Positions 1-9,773 of a DNA stretch of 64,000 nt are shown here, piece by piece. The notes beneath the pieces are model-generated. The model was not told the DNA's origin, ran no database searches, and saw only the letters and a list, made by a program, of their open reading frames with translations. How positions within the stretch are numbered: position 1 is the first letter of the stretch; each line of letters begins with the position of its first letter. Made by a program: the position numbers and the translations under genes. The stretch is from Phallus indusiatus (taxonomy: Eukaryota > Basidiomycota > Agaricomycetes > Phallales > Phallaceae). The stretch covers positions 62,001 through 126,000 of the forward strand of contig JAQFWX010000059.1 of assembly GCA_027605045.1 (NCBI GenBank). The letters run 5' to 3'.

Positions 1-216
1 GCGCGTGCTCTCAAACGAAACTGGCCTGAAAATGATGCTGCCCAGGAACGCGAACTCCATTATATCCCCTCAGCATTAAAGCCCAGTGCCCAAGACCCAA
101 GCTTACAAGTAAAATCCTCTAAGCACGATCAAGGAGAAGGGGGGGCGAGCGGGTCCAAGGAAGAGCCAAATCTGACTGGGCCTCCCGCGAAGAAAGTGCG
201 GTTGGACAAGAGGTAG
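1..216 (+). CDS. FunK1 fungal-type protein kinase, C-terminal end only (copy D, cut by window edge)
   Basis: The frame is open from base 1 to a TAG at 214-216 and gives the last 71 residues of a FunK1-type kinase. WPENDAAQERELHYIPS is almost the same as in the complete copy at 40374-42700, and so is the terminal GPPAKKVRLDKR. The kinase core would lie to the left of the window. The end GPPAKKVRLD resembles a Myc-type monopartite nuclear localisation signal. The Copia element begins 20 bp after its 5-bp target site. The gene points at the TFIIF alpha gene at 7932-9773 tail to tail, the same arrangement as the FunK1/TFIIF pair at 43.7-49.7 kb. The identity of the family is secure; whether the full gene is functional cannot be seen. 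Confidence 0.8.
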   Translation, partial: ARALKRNWPENDAAQERELHYIPSALKPSAQDPSLQVKSSKHDQGEGGASGSKEEPNLTGPPAKKVRLDKR

Positions 217-240
217 TAAAGACACATTTATGGCGTGCGT

Positions 241-420
241 TGTTGAACGTGCACTGGGATGCAACGGTCAAAAGACGTCATATTAATTACTGTAGTTTAC
301 ATACCTGGGATGCAACGGTCAAAAGACGTCAGTCTTTTGCCCGGCGCCCCAGGTTACATGTTACGCGTCGTGACGCGTGTTATCTACTATCTAACTAGTG
401 ATTATATCGTAATTCCAACA
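241..420 (-). repeat. Copia LTR (downstream, 3' LTR in element orientation)
   Basis: This 180-bp repeat matches 6200-6379 except at one base. It contains a 27-bp direct repeat at 254-280 and 305-331. Each copy carries agacgtca, which read on the other strand is TGACGTCT, close to a CRE/ATF-type bZIP site. Confidence 0.97.
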
Positions 421-430
421 CTCCCCCTCG
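421..430 (-). other. Polypurine tract of the Copia element
   Basis: Read on the minus strand this is cgagggggag, directly abutting the TG start of the downstream LTR. That is the position and composition expected for the plus-strand priming site of an LTR retrotransposon. Confidence 0.7.
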
Positions 431-435
431 ATAAA

Positions 436-2688
436 TCACGTCGTTAGACCGAATAGCTGGGTCATGTCCGACAATTTTGAACCAGATAGAGGCTTCGTTA
501 AACCATCGGCGGGCATGTGCTCTGTCGGGGTGTACTCGACTTTTATGACTTCTTTCGCAACCTCGTCGCGCAACCAATAGAATCGTAAGTCGAGATGTTT
601 TACCCGACCGTGGTGTTCTGGGTTCTTAGCTACTGACAGTGCTGATTGATTATCGATGTATAACGTGGATGGCGAACGGAACTTGTGTCCGAATTCAGTG
701 AAGAGGTTTCGAAGCCACAATATCTCTTGCGCTGTAGAGACTGCGGCGACATATTCGGCCTCTGTGGTTGAGAGGGTGACAAAGGGCTGTAATCGGCTCA
801 TCCAACTGATCGCACCGGTTCCCATCTTTATGACGAATCCGGTTGTTGATCGTTTGTTATCTGGGTTGCCACCGTGGTCAGCATCGCTGTAGGAGGCAAA
901 TAGTTCTGATGATGTCGGATCGGGTGCGTACTTGATTTTGTAGTCCATCGTCCCTTTCAGATAACGCAGCAGTCTCTTTAGGGCGATCCAGTGTTGTGGA
1001 CCCGGCGATTTGCTAAATCGAGACAGGACACTGACTGCGTATGCAATATCTGGGCGTGTGGCTATTGCTAGGTAAGCAACTGCACCAAGTATGTTTATGT
1101 ACGGCACTTTGCTCATTTCCTTTTTCTCTTCTTCGGTAGTTGGTCCCATGGAAGAAGATAAGACGACGTTGGGATTGAGTGGTGTGGAAACAGGCTTGCA
1201 ATCGGCCATGTTGGCACGCTCAAGGATATCAATGACGTACTGGCGCTGGGATAGTGTAAGTGACTTTTCTTGTCGATTTCGTTCAATCTTGACACCTAAC
1301 AAATAGCTTGTCTCTCCAAGATCGCGAAGCTTAAAATGTGTTTCTAGTTGCTTCACAAGCGCCCGTATTGCCTCTCCGTCCTTTCCAGCAATTGTGATAT
1401 CATCGACGAACACCGGGACGATGATGCGGGTCTTTTCATCATCACGGCCGTACACCCAGACACTGTGTTCACAGCGAACACGCAGGAATCCCATTCCGCA
1501 CAAGGTTTTGTGGAGTTTCTTGTGCCATTCTCTGCCTGCTTGCTTAAGACCGTATAGTGCACGCTTCAGGCGCAGCGCATGGGTGTTATCAGAGGATTGG
1601 AAACCTTCAGGCTCTTTCATGTACACTTCATCTTCAAGGTCACCGTTGAGGAAAGCTGATGAAACATCGACGCTTTTCAGCTCAAGATCTTGTAGAGCTG
1701 CAAAGGCAAGGATTGCACGGATGGTTGCCCATTTTGGGGTTGGTGAGAAAGTTTCAGTAAAGTCAAATCCCGGTCTTTGTGCATAGCCTTTTGCAACTAA
1801 TCTTGCTTTGTAACGCTCTACAGAACCATCCGAATTTCGTTTGACCTTGAAGACCCAGCGGCTCCCAATTGCTTTCCGGTTTGCTGGGAGTTGGACTAGC
1901 TCAAAGACACCATTTTCCGTCAGGGCTTGCATTTCATCTAACGCAGCTTGATACCACATGTGCGCTTCTGGTTCCGGTCGTGAAAGGGCTTCAGCTAGCG
2001 TCTTCGGCTCATTTTCATGAGGTGTCGCTGACATGGTGCTTTCTAGCCGACAAGAAAATGCGGCTGCCAACGCTTCCGGAAATGTAAGGTAAAGTTCGTC
2101 TTCATTTAGAGCTACTGAATTCGCGGCTGTATTCTCATCAGTATCCTCATTTTCAGATTCTTCTACTTCCGGATCTGGCGGTTGTCTATTGCGTAAACGG
2201 TGGCCACGACCAGTGTTAGGTTCGGGTATGATTAGGCCATTTTTGCCAAATTTTGGTTCATAGCGTGCTCTTGGAGGGGATGGTGATCTGGAGGATGGTA
2301 GACTGGGAAGTGATGTAAGGGGCGAGTCGACATGTGGTTGTGCCGGGGGAATATCTTCTTCTTCTTCAGATGATGATGATGCCGAGTCGAATAGCTCTAC
2401 TCCCCCTCGATGAGGTATATCTGAATGTGGGGCTCCCCCTGATTTGGCGTCTGATTGAGAAGAGGGTGGTAGGAGTGAATCCAAGGAGAAATTAATTAAA
2501 TGTTTTGTATTTCCAGGAAATACACGTTCATCGAATACAGCGTTACTTGATTCAATTGTGCGCTTTGTTAAGGGGTTATAGAAGATCCAAGCCTTCTTTC
2601 CGACTGCATAGCCTATGAATATGCATTTTATGGAATGTGAATCTAGGTTCCGCCGTTTCCTTTTCGAACTAGCACATATGCAAGGCAA
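436..2688 (-). CDS. Copia pol: end of integrase, reverse transcriptase and RNase H
   Basis: This open frame of about 750 residues holds the Copia-type reverse transcriptase. It starts at the region AHMWYQAALDEMQALTENG, continues through VDVSSAFLNGDLEDEVY and the catalytic FVDD box (VFVDDITIAG), and ends with RNase H (TRPDIAYAVSVLSRF, SDADHGGNPDNKRSTTGF, DNQSALSVAKNPEHHGRVKH). It is in a different frame from the integrase piece upstream. The two overlap at 2643-2688, where one base seems to be missing in an A run near 2655. The acidic and Ser-rich linker (SSSSEEEEDIPP) is the usual spacer between integrase and RT. Function: copies the element RNA into DNA in virus-like particles. No stop codons interrupt it, which fits a recent insertion. 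Confidence 0.93.
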   Translation of the reverse strand: MPCICASSKRKRRNLDSHSIKCIFIGYAVGKKAWIFYNPLTKRTIESSNAVFDERVFPGNTKHLINFSLDSLLPPSSQSDAKSGGAPHSDIPHRGGVELFDSASSSSEEEEDIPPAQPHVDSPLTSLPSLPSSRSPSPPRARYEPKFGKNGLIIPEPNTGRGHRLRNRQPPDPEVEESENEDTDENTAANSVALNEDELYLTFPEALAAAFSCRLESTMSATPHENEPKTLAEALSRPEPEAHMWYQAALDEMQALTENGVFELVQLPANRKAIGSRWVFKVKRNSDGSVERYKARLVAKGYAQRPGFDFTETFSPTPKWATIRAILAFAALQDLELKSVDVSSAFLNGDLEDEVYMKEPEGFQSSDNTHALRLKRALYGLKQAGREWHKKLHKTLCGMGFLRVRCEHSVWVYGRDDEKTRIIVPVFVDDITIAGKDGEAIRALVKQLETHFKLRDLGETSYLLGVKIERNRQEKSLTLSQRQYVIDILERANMADCKPVSTPLNPNVVLSSSMGPTTEEEKKEMSKVPYINILGAVAYLAIATRPDIAYAVSVLSRFSKSPGPQHWIALKRLLRYLKGTMDYKIKYAPDPTSSELFASYSDADHGGNPDNKRSTTGFVIKMGTGAISWMSRLQPFVTLSTTEAEYVAAVSTAQEILWLRNLFTEFGHKFRSPSTLYIDNQSALSVAKNPEHHGRVKHLDLRFYWLRDEVAKEVIKVEYTPTEHMPADGLTKPLSGSKLSDMTQLFGLTT

Positions 2689-3296
2689 CCAAAGACGCGC
2701 AAATGTGATAGATCCGGTTTGTGTCCGGTCCAGGCTTCATATGGTGTTGTATTTGGTAAGGCACTAGTCGGGCATCTGTTCCGCACATGTACAAAAGTAG
2801 CAACCGCTCTCCACCAGAATGACACAGGTAGCTTTGACTCTGTAAGGAGTGTGATCATTGCTTCACCTATTGTTCTGTTCACTCGTTCTGCCACACCATT
2901 TTGGTATGCTTCGTCAGTTTCTGTGTGTCGGCGCTGAATTCCACTGTCATCACAGAACTTAATGAACTCATTTCCCATGTACTCTCCGCCTTCATCATCT
3001 TGGAATTCAATGATGCGTAAGCCTGGGTTTGCATTCTCGGCATATGCTTTATATATCTTGAATGCATTGAATGCATCACTTTTCCGGCGAAGAGGATATA
3101 CTGCCCAGAAGCGGGAAGAGTCACATATGAATGTGATCCAGTAATTGTATCCCTCAGGGGTACTGGTAGACATTGGACCTTTGAGATCAGAATAGATTCG
3201 AGCTAGTTTTGTCTCATGTGGGACATGCGGCTTCTTTGGGACATTGTGACGATGGAGCTTTCCGGAGATACACGGTTCACATATAGGATCCGGAGT
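2643..3296 (-). pseudogene. Copia integrase core, cut from its zinc-finger by an insertion
   Basis: The frame encodes the second half of the integrase HHCC finger (PICEPCISGK) and the catalytic core: ARIYSDLKGPMS (first Asp), FQDDEGGEYMGNEF (second Asp), GVAERVNRTIGEA (Glu) and the pre-RT block THKPDLSHLRVFGCLAYV-like stretch. Its upstream end stops exactly where the 965-bp element at 3297-4261 begins, and the first half of the finger lies beyond that element. The downstream end is frameshifted against the RT frame. As it stands it cannot make an intact integrase. Confidence 0.85.
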
Positions 3297-4261
3297 TGTC
3301 AAGGCTGTGTGTTTCTGTCAAGATCGGTGTTCCGGACAAATCCCGGATAATTCCGGACTACTACGAAACACGTAACAAAAGTACGGAGGAGTACGGAGAG
3401 AGGGACTTGGCTTCAGCTTGTGTGCTGCGCCCACTCGCCCAGCTTACGATATCCCTCAATTTCAGAGAACGAGGAAGTACGTAGCTAGTACGTTAAAGTA
3501 CGACGTCGAGAACGTAACGTCGAACTATAAGTCCAGGCCGTCAATGACGACTAAGACTTTAGATACGAGATAGTACGCAACGAGTACGAACTAGAGCTCG
3601 CGAGTACGGAGTGATAACTGAGGCGGAACTAGAGACGGAAAGTAACTAATATTCAGACTACTGTCCCTAGCTGAAAAGCTACGATTTAAATACAAAATGG
3701 TGTGGACCAAAATGGGAATACTGTCGAATACGTGTAACGGATTTGGGATATAGGAATGGGCCCCCCTGGGGCCCATTAATGGCCTAGTGCCCATGCAGTG
3801 CCTTTGGCACTGCAGCAGTAGTATTTGCGCGTCACAGCGTGACGCTTAAGCGCCCGTCACACCCTTACAGCGGTGTGACTAGTAGTTACATTAGTTAATC
3901 TTAATTTTACCACTACTACTGCATGTAATTCCCTATTAGCCTTATTGAGCAATAGACAGGAATTCTGTGCACTTGTGGGAAAATAAGAAAAACCCTTTAT
4001 CAGACCCCCCTGTGGTCTGATAAAAACTGTTACAATACGGAACAAAGGAGTTTAACATGAAAGAAGCGAGCGGAGATGTGAATCAGACAGTTGGGACTTC
4101 TCGTTCCTTGTGATGATGTGATAACAAGGAAGTAGCGTCTACTAAGTACGCACTAGAGTACGGGGAAACATACGGACATCGGATGAACTAAATCCGCAGT
4201 GACGGAATCGGAATTACCCCGGACTTCCGGGTTTGAGTCCCGGGTCACGCGGGGCGTGACA
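3297..4261. mobile_element. 965-bp insertion in the Copia integrase, LTR-like ends TGTCA...TGACA
   Basis: The Copia integrase reading frame is left at 3297 and resumed at 4261. The inserted block begins TGTCAAGG and ends GGGGCGTGACA, a perfect 5-bp inverted TGTCA/TGACA end typical of LTRs, probably a solo LTR of the Gypsy type. No protein-coding frame is convincing in it. Unlike the other LTRs in this window, no clean 5-bp target duplication is visible (ggagt on the left, gtttc on the right), so the boundaries may be off by a few bases or one flank was rearranged. It contains an unusual series of perfect hairpins at 3755-4024. Confidence 0.65.
3755..4024. repeat. Array of five perfect hairpins inside the 965-bp insertion
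   Basis: Five non-identical stem-loops follow each other: 3755-3777 (10-bp stem, 3-nt loop), 3795-3813 (8-bp stem, 3-nt loop), 3829-3845 (7-bp stem, 3-nt loop), 3856-3879 (8-bp stem, 8-nt loop) and 3996-4024 (11-bp stem, 7-nt loop). All stems are perfectly paired although their sequences differ, so they are not copies of one palindrome. Confidence 0.8.
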
Positions 4262-6073
4262 GTTTCACACCTTTTACTAGTTGGTGTTCAATCATAGAGC
4301 GGACTTTCTCTGATGATATGTGTGCACAGCGACGATGCCAGAGTGTTAGGTCCATCTTGCATGTGCTTGTTTGACTCGAGTTTGCAGCTATCATTACAGA
4401 CTCTCTGGGGAAGATTTCGGTGTGGCCGCGAAGGTAACCGATGTTGTCTTCTGTGATTCTAGCTGAGAAGCGAACTTTGTTTCCATGCAAGAAGTCAACG
4501 GTGGATTTCATGATGTTCACAGTGTAGCCCTTCTCACGGGTGAGATAGAATGGTGATAATAGATTATTTCTAAGCGCAGGTACATGAAGAACATCATGGA
4601 ATTCAACTGGTTCTAGATCCTCCCCTTTTTCTCCTTTTGGCCAGAAAACGACTAGTCCGACTCCTGCCGAATAGATGATGGTATCGTTGGCGAGGCGAAT
4701 AGGAACTCGATGAGGGGTGTACATCTTGAACCACATGCGATGTGGTGTCATGTTACGAGACGCGCCTGTATCAGTATTCCAGTCAGCAGACGCTGTCAGG
4801 GTACGCTACCGCGTCCCCTTACTTTCCTTATTTATTATTATCGGTATATGTTTATTTCTATTTCATTTACATTTCCCGTTCATTACTTCCATTTTCCGCT
4901 TCCTCGTTCTGCCTCTATTTCACTTTCTTTACTCGCGCGCGTCGCGCGCTCGTACTCGGCGTGATGCCCGTGACATCACGTCGCTTAGGTTCGGTTCGGG
5001 CGCCTAGCACTTAGTTGTGTCAGGGCCGCACGCCGCGCTATCGTTTTTCATGTATATAGTCGCTGTCCCTAGAGTGAGGGTCCCTAAGCTTGTTCTCTTA
5101 GGATCCCCTCCCTCTAGGTGAGTAGTTAGTGTTTTCCGCAATATATTATCTTAGGATCCCCTCCCTCTAGCCTGAGCTGAGTAGCCCTAACAGACGCTGG
5201 TGATGAAGCATCAAAACTTGCAAGAGAGGCAGACTCTTCTTTGACTTCCGTGATAGTCGCCTTCTCGCCTTTGTTCTTCTTCTTCTCATTGTACTTCGCC
5301 GCCGCTTTCTCTTGGTCTCTCAGCCGTGACGCTTGCTTTTGATAGCAGTTGTCCTCTATGTGGTTAGGACGAGAGCACCAAGTGCATTTGACAGGGGTCT
5401 TGTCTGGAACAGCTTTCATAGCGGCAGTCGATGTGGATACAGTATCGCGAAGTTGCGCCTGATTTTCATGATTGTGAAATGCTGCACGTAGGGAGGTTAG
5501 GCTGAGCTTATCGATGAGGAAGAGCGAGTCAATGAAGCCAGAATACTCTGTGGGTAAGCTACGTATGAGGGCCATGCAGAGGAGTTCTTCGTCTAATTGT
5601 TGCATAGTATAATGCTCAGGGCGAAGGGATTTGATGGCAGTCATCATGCGCGAGCCACGTCCGAGTAGGTTAGTCAAAGTCTCGCCTTCTTCTTTGCGAA
5701 TGTTGAAGAGAGCGTCATAGGCGCTGAAACGCGGGCCTGCTTTGGGCTGCTGGTGGTTCTCCTTCAAACGTGTCCACATGAGTTGTGGATCGTCTTGGCA
5801 ATCGCGCACGAGATCTTTTTGCGATTCATCAATGCAAAGGAAGATAGCACCTGCTGCAGAGTCTCTTGTGTTTTTCCAATCCTTAAGATCGAGGCGTTCT
5901 TGACGCGTCGGGTCACTAGGGTTTTTGGGTGTAGGTTCAGGTTCGCCTTCGACAGCCGACCATTCGCGTCGCGTTTTGAGAAAAGATTTCATGTTCTCGC
6001 TCCACGAAGCATAGTTGCTGGGGGTGCCTGTGAGGTTGTCAAAGCTTTTCTTGGTGGAATCGAAGCCAGACAT
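4262..6073 (-). pseudogene. Copia gag, aspartic protease and integrase zinc-finger, split by a solo LTR
   Basis: Reading starts at the ATG at 6073 (MSGFDSTKKSFDNLTGTPSN). The gag part has the Copia UBN2-like region (LIRSLPTEYSGFIDSL) and a zinc knuckle CTWCSRPNHIEDNC (CX2CX4HX4C). At 5193 a solo LTR interrupts. Across it the frame continues with WNTDTGASRNMTPHR, where DTGA is the protease catalytic motif, and then LWHRRCAHISSEKV, the HH half of the integrase finger. Leaving out the LTR and one 5-bp target copy, the two halves join in frame, so the element was intact here before the LTR arrived. Gag forms the particle; the protease would process the polyprotein. Confidence 0.88.
4794..5192 (+). 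mobile_element. Solo LTR (family L1, 399 bp) inside the Copia gag-pol
   Basis: The element begins TGTCAGGGTACGC and ends GCCCTAACA, flanked by the perfect 5-bp duplication gacgc (4789-4793 and 5193-5197). It is the same family as 59763-60107 (345 bp). The extra length is explained by an internal duplication: the block cttaggatcccctccctcta occurs twice near its end. As there is no internal region, it arose by LTR-LTR recombination after inserting into the young Copia element. Short open frames inside it are not genes. Confidence 0.92.
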
Positions 6074-6199
6074 TGTGGGTGTAGTTGACGGGGCGGTATT
6101 GCGTGTTTTATAGGCAGATGAAGGAAAATGTAAACGAGGTGACTGCGTGTATCTTTACTCTTCATCAGTTATTAAGTTAAGGCACCGGGGCGCATAACC

Positions 6200-6379
6200 T
6201 GTTGAACGTGCACTGGGATGCAACGGTCAAAAGACGTCATATTAATTGCTGTAGTTTACATACCTGGGATGCAACGGTCAAAAGACGTCAGTCTTTTGCC
6301 CGGCGCCCCAGGTTACATGTTACGCGTCGTGACGCGTGTTATCTACTATCTAACTAGTGATTATATCGTAATTCCAACA
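6200..6379 (-). repeat. Copia LTR (upstream, 5' LTR in element orientation)
   Basis: This 180-bp repeat carries the promoter for the minus-strand element. It has the same internal 27-bp direct repeat with two CRE-like TGACGTCT sites as the other LTR. The target duplication tgcgt follows at 6380-6384. Confidence 0.97.
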
Positions 6380-6384
6380 TGCGT

Positions 6385-7931
6385 CGGGTAAATTTCTCCA
6401 ATTTTCAAGAACAGGAAGTGAGATTTTAAGTAGTGTACTGAAGAGCGCGTCTCAGGAGTAGGTAGAGACGAAAAGGGAACCAGTGTAGTGTGTAGATGTA
6501 AGATTGTAGAGTAGTTTTGGATAATAAAGGGAAGTTTCTCGCAAAAGGACTTGTGAGAGTAAAATAAGGGATAATGAGATGATATTCTGCGTCGAAAAAG
6601 ACGTCTTTTTATATACAATTCGAGCTTAATGTTTTACTAAGCTAAATAGCTACGGATTTCACGGCTCAGGTTCAAAATGTCAAAGAAAACAAGGGAAAGA
6701 GCAAAACGAGTTAGAAAAGCTGTTAAATAAAATGTAAACTAAAGAAAAACAGTCAAAGTGTTTCGCATAGATAGAAATTTGTAAGAAAAGGAGAAAAACA
6801 GACAGACGGAACTGGGTCTTAAAAGACTAGAACATTCTTCCCTTAATAATCCTATTTAATTTACCACAACGTAACACGGAATCGTCTTGTAGCGAATTTC
6901 CAATGCTTTCTTCGTCAGCGGCACACGCAAATATCGAGATTTGAGTTTTATCGACCACAAATTAGCTTGCTGTGCTGGGCTGTGCAACACAGGTAAACGG
7001 CGTCTATTCCTATGTTCGCCTCGTAAGTCGTTCTCGTCCTCAACAGTACGACTTGTATTAGTTTATGAAACAGAGATGTTTATTCAGTTCTACATATAGT
7101 GAACCGGATTGTAACTTACTAACGTCACAGAACAATTCCCGGGAAAACCGCCCACTCTCACATTTTTGGTTGATTCTTTCCCAAACAACATAGGCATAAA
7201 AACCGTAGCGGAAATTGTATGGTAGTCGATCAAGATATCATTAATCAGACGGATTACGACGTTTATTTACAATCCCACTCAGGTATTCTAGGAAGTGAGT
7301 AGGCTTTATATCTGTTTTCCCCTTCTTGAATTTATCAATGAAACGCAACCACGAACTTGAAGCTTCTAGACCTAGTCATTATTCTGTTGTCATGGATGAA
7401 AATGATCTCGGCGCCGATCATAAATCAACTGCAAGCGTTCTCTTACATACCGATGTCATATGGTAGATTCTGAACGACTCGCAGTACCAGCTCCTGTTTA
7501 TTGTAAGTCATAAATTGGCTTGCATGCAATTTTACTCATATTAGATACAGATGCCGACGTATGTAGAAACTAATCACTGGCTTGCTACCGACCTCCTTTA
7601 ATTTACCCCTCATTTCGATTGTATGTACTCGCGGAAAGATCCACTCTCTTATGCACGACGAAAGTGAATCTATGTCATATGCTGGATCCAACTCGTTAGA
7701 AGATCACAAAGAAGCATTCAAACTCCTCGTTGGAAGAGGAAGACATGTACTTTATGTGATTGGATAAACTCATGTCTCAAAGAGAAGAGCTTAGCCTAAG
7801 AGCCTATCTAAGGCTTGTCAGTCGAAATCGATACACACGTGAACCTTTTTTTATATTATATTGTCAACCTAAATTCTAAAAACATACGAAAAGTACAGTG
7901 ATTATCATAAAAAGTTTGCGGCTTGCCGCGC
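6385..7931. other. Spacer, left arm of the inverted duplication; no gene seen
   Basis: No convincing coding region. From about 6840 onward the sequence matches the reverse complement of 45600-47335, for example the stretch around 7140-7250 against 46925-47060 and 7370-7440 against 46735-46830. The part 6385-6840 is A-rich with no recognised feature. Confidence 0.75.
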
Positions 7932-9773
7932 CTAGTTCTTTAAGATTAAATTTTTGTCCTTATCGATAAGAGCAATCTTCTTTATGATTGCCCTGAAATC
8001 GACCCTGGCTTTCTCGTCACTTAAATAGGACCTGAATTCCTTTATTAAATCCGACTGACTGACCACCTTGGGTTCTTTTTCGCGCAAAAATTCGATGACC
8101 ATATCCTCGGTCAACGTACTCCGCTTTTGCTTCTTGCGACTGCTCCCATCTTCATCGATGTTGGTAGTCGTAGAAGGACCGATACTGACAAGAGGCCCTA
8201 CATTCTCATCTGCCGCTTTTCGTTTGAGACGGGCGTGACCTTCCACGTTTGATGGGGCCATGTCAGTCTGCGGCCGATCGATTGGAAGAACGGAAGTGTT
8301 ATGTGAGATAGGATAGAATCTCTCGGATTCTGACTCTTGATCCATAACAGCAGGTTCGTTTAAAGGAATGACGTTGTAATCGTCTTCTTCCTCTTCCTAG
8401 TAGATAGTCAAACCATGTCTTGAGAAAGGTGAAATAGAATACAGAGCACATGCCGAATTGTATGGATCTTCCTCGTCACTGTCATAGATTTCATCTTCCC
8501 CTCTCCGCTCCACTAATCTTCTGATGGCTCTTCCTGCTTTGGTTAGCCTAACCTCTTCCATATCATCATATTCGTTATCCTCTTCACTCTCCTTTCCCTT
8601 CCGATATTGTTTCTTTAAACGTCTCTGAGAGAAGGATCAGTATGAGTAAGGGGAAAAATGACGATGACAATCGCACCTCTAATTCTCTCGCTTCTTCCTC
8701 ATTCCCATCCACCCTAGTTCCGTCGTCGTCATCTGCAAATTCTTCCTCGTACTCCGCTTCTTCCATTGCGTCTTCCTCAATAACCCTATTTTTCCGCTTT
8801 CTGGAGATTCTACCTTCCTCATCATCGTCGTCCCTAAAGAGCTCTTCGTTGTCGTCTTCCTCCTCGGGTTCTCCATCCTCGTGATCCCTCATTTCTGATA
8901 TGAGTCGGCGGCTGACCCATGCGTCATTAGAATCTCTAGAAAGTTGTATTCTGGCTTGCTAAAGCGAACTAGTTAACCTCCGGCGTGATCGCAACGAAAT
9001 GAACTCACCTCGGCTTCTGCTTTTGCCTGTCTCTCTTTCGCATTCATTATCGGCTTGTTAAATTTATAAAAGCGATTGGAACGTATAAATCGGATCGTCG
9101 GACCCGCCATAGAGAAGAGGGCATGCGTTTGATTTCTTTCTGGATCGAGCAAATGCCCCGACCAGACTTGACCAGAGGTCGTCGATGTACTCGTACCAGC
9201 TAGATCGTTAACCCCAGGTTTGGATTCCTGGGGTGCTTCTTCGATTACCCAGGGATACGCCTCCTCTACTAACAAGTTGCGTCTCTCCTCAGGAGTCACC
9301 TGCACTTCCCTCATTTTTCTCTTTGCCCGCTTATTTGGGTTGGACGCGTTATCGGTAGCAGCGTCTTTACTTGACCCTGTTGGAGCAACAACCTTTCCAT
9401 CAGATCCAACCATAACGAATCGCCCGTCGAAACCAATGACGGGTCTACCATCTTTGCCACGCATCATTTCCGTCGGAAGTGTACTGTCGGGGACAGAACC
9501 ACTAACTTTGGGGTTGGCACTTGATTCAGGTGGGGGATAGTCCTTCCGATTGAGTTTAACGGGAGGGTTCCATTTCTCAGGCTCGATTTCATCTCTCTCT
9601 TTTGGAACTGCGAATTTCATGACGTTGTAGTTCCACCCTTGATTTGCTGAGGAAAGTATTTGGAAGTCGGTGAACGTGCCCGAATACCGAGGTCTATCGT
9701 GGTGACCTGCAAATTTCAGGCTCGCTGTGCCCTTCGAGTGAGAGACGGAAAACGATGATTGTGGATTAGACAT
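7932..9773 (-). CDS. TFG1: Transcription initiation factor IIF, alpha subunit (Rap74/Tfg1), copy 1
   Basis: TFIIF alpha pairs with the beta subunit, binds RNA polymerase II and helps load it onto promoters in the nucleus. The N-terminal dimerisation region has WNYNVMKFAVPKERDEIEPEKWN, like the YNIMAF/WNQ start of Rap74 (shown here only in part), followed by RFIRSNRFYKFNKP. The middle is highly acidic and basic. The C-terminal winged helix starts at LTEDMVIEFLREKEPK. Four exons: 9773-9009, 8958-8677, 8624-8454, 8396-7932, all in phase 0, giving 560 residues. I chose MSNPQSSF as the start because the longer upstream frame is not conserved in copy 2. The third intron has a GC donor (gcatgt), where copy 2 has gtatgt. 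No stop or frameshift is visible, so both copies look functional. Confidence 0.9.

Larger units (their letters stand above)
241..6379 (-). mobile_element. Ty1/Copia LTR retrotransposon with nested insertions
   Basis: Two 180-bp LTRs (241-420 and 6200-6379) begin TG and end CA. They differ at one base that I can see (A at 289, G at 6248), so the insertion is recent. The 5-bp target duplication tgcgt is intact at 236-240 and 6380-6384. The element reads on the minus strand in the order gag, aspartic protease, integrase, reverse transcriptase, RNase H, which is the Copia order. A purine tract lies directly before the downstream LTR. Its body is broken by a 965-bp insertion (3297-4261) inside the integrase and a 399-bp solo LTR (4794-5192) at the gag/protease junction. 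A one-base frameshift lies near 2655. It is therefore non-autonomous as assembled. It sits in the spacer between a FunK1 gene and a TFIIF alpha gene. Confidence 0.97.

Noticed and set aside
4710..5014. Three overlapping plus-strand frames rich in Phe, Tyr and Ser
   Set aside because: They lie in the solo LTR and its flank; similar frames recur in the other L1 LTR copy, so they are LTR sequence and not genes.
8642..8884. Plus-strand open frame rich in Ser over the TFIIF alpha acidic exon
   Set aside because: It is the antisense shadow of the Glu/Asp-rich exon 2; the minus-strand frame is the conserved one.
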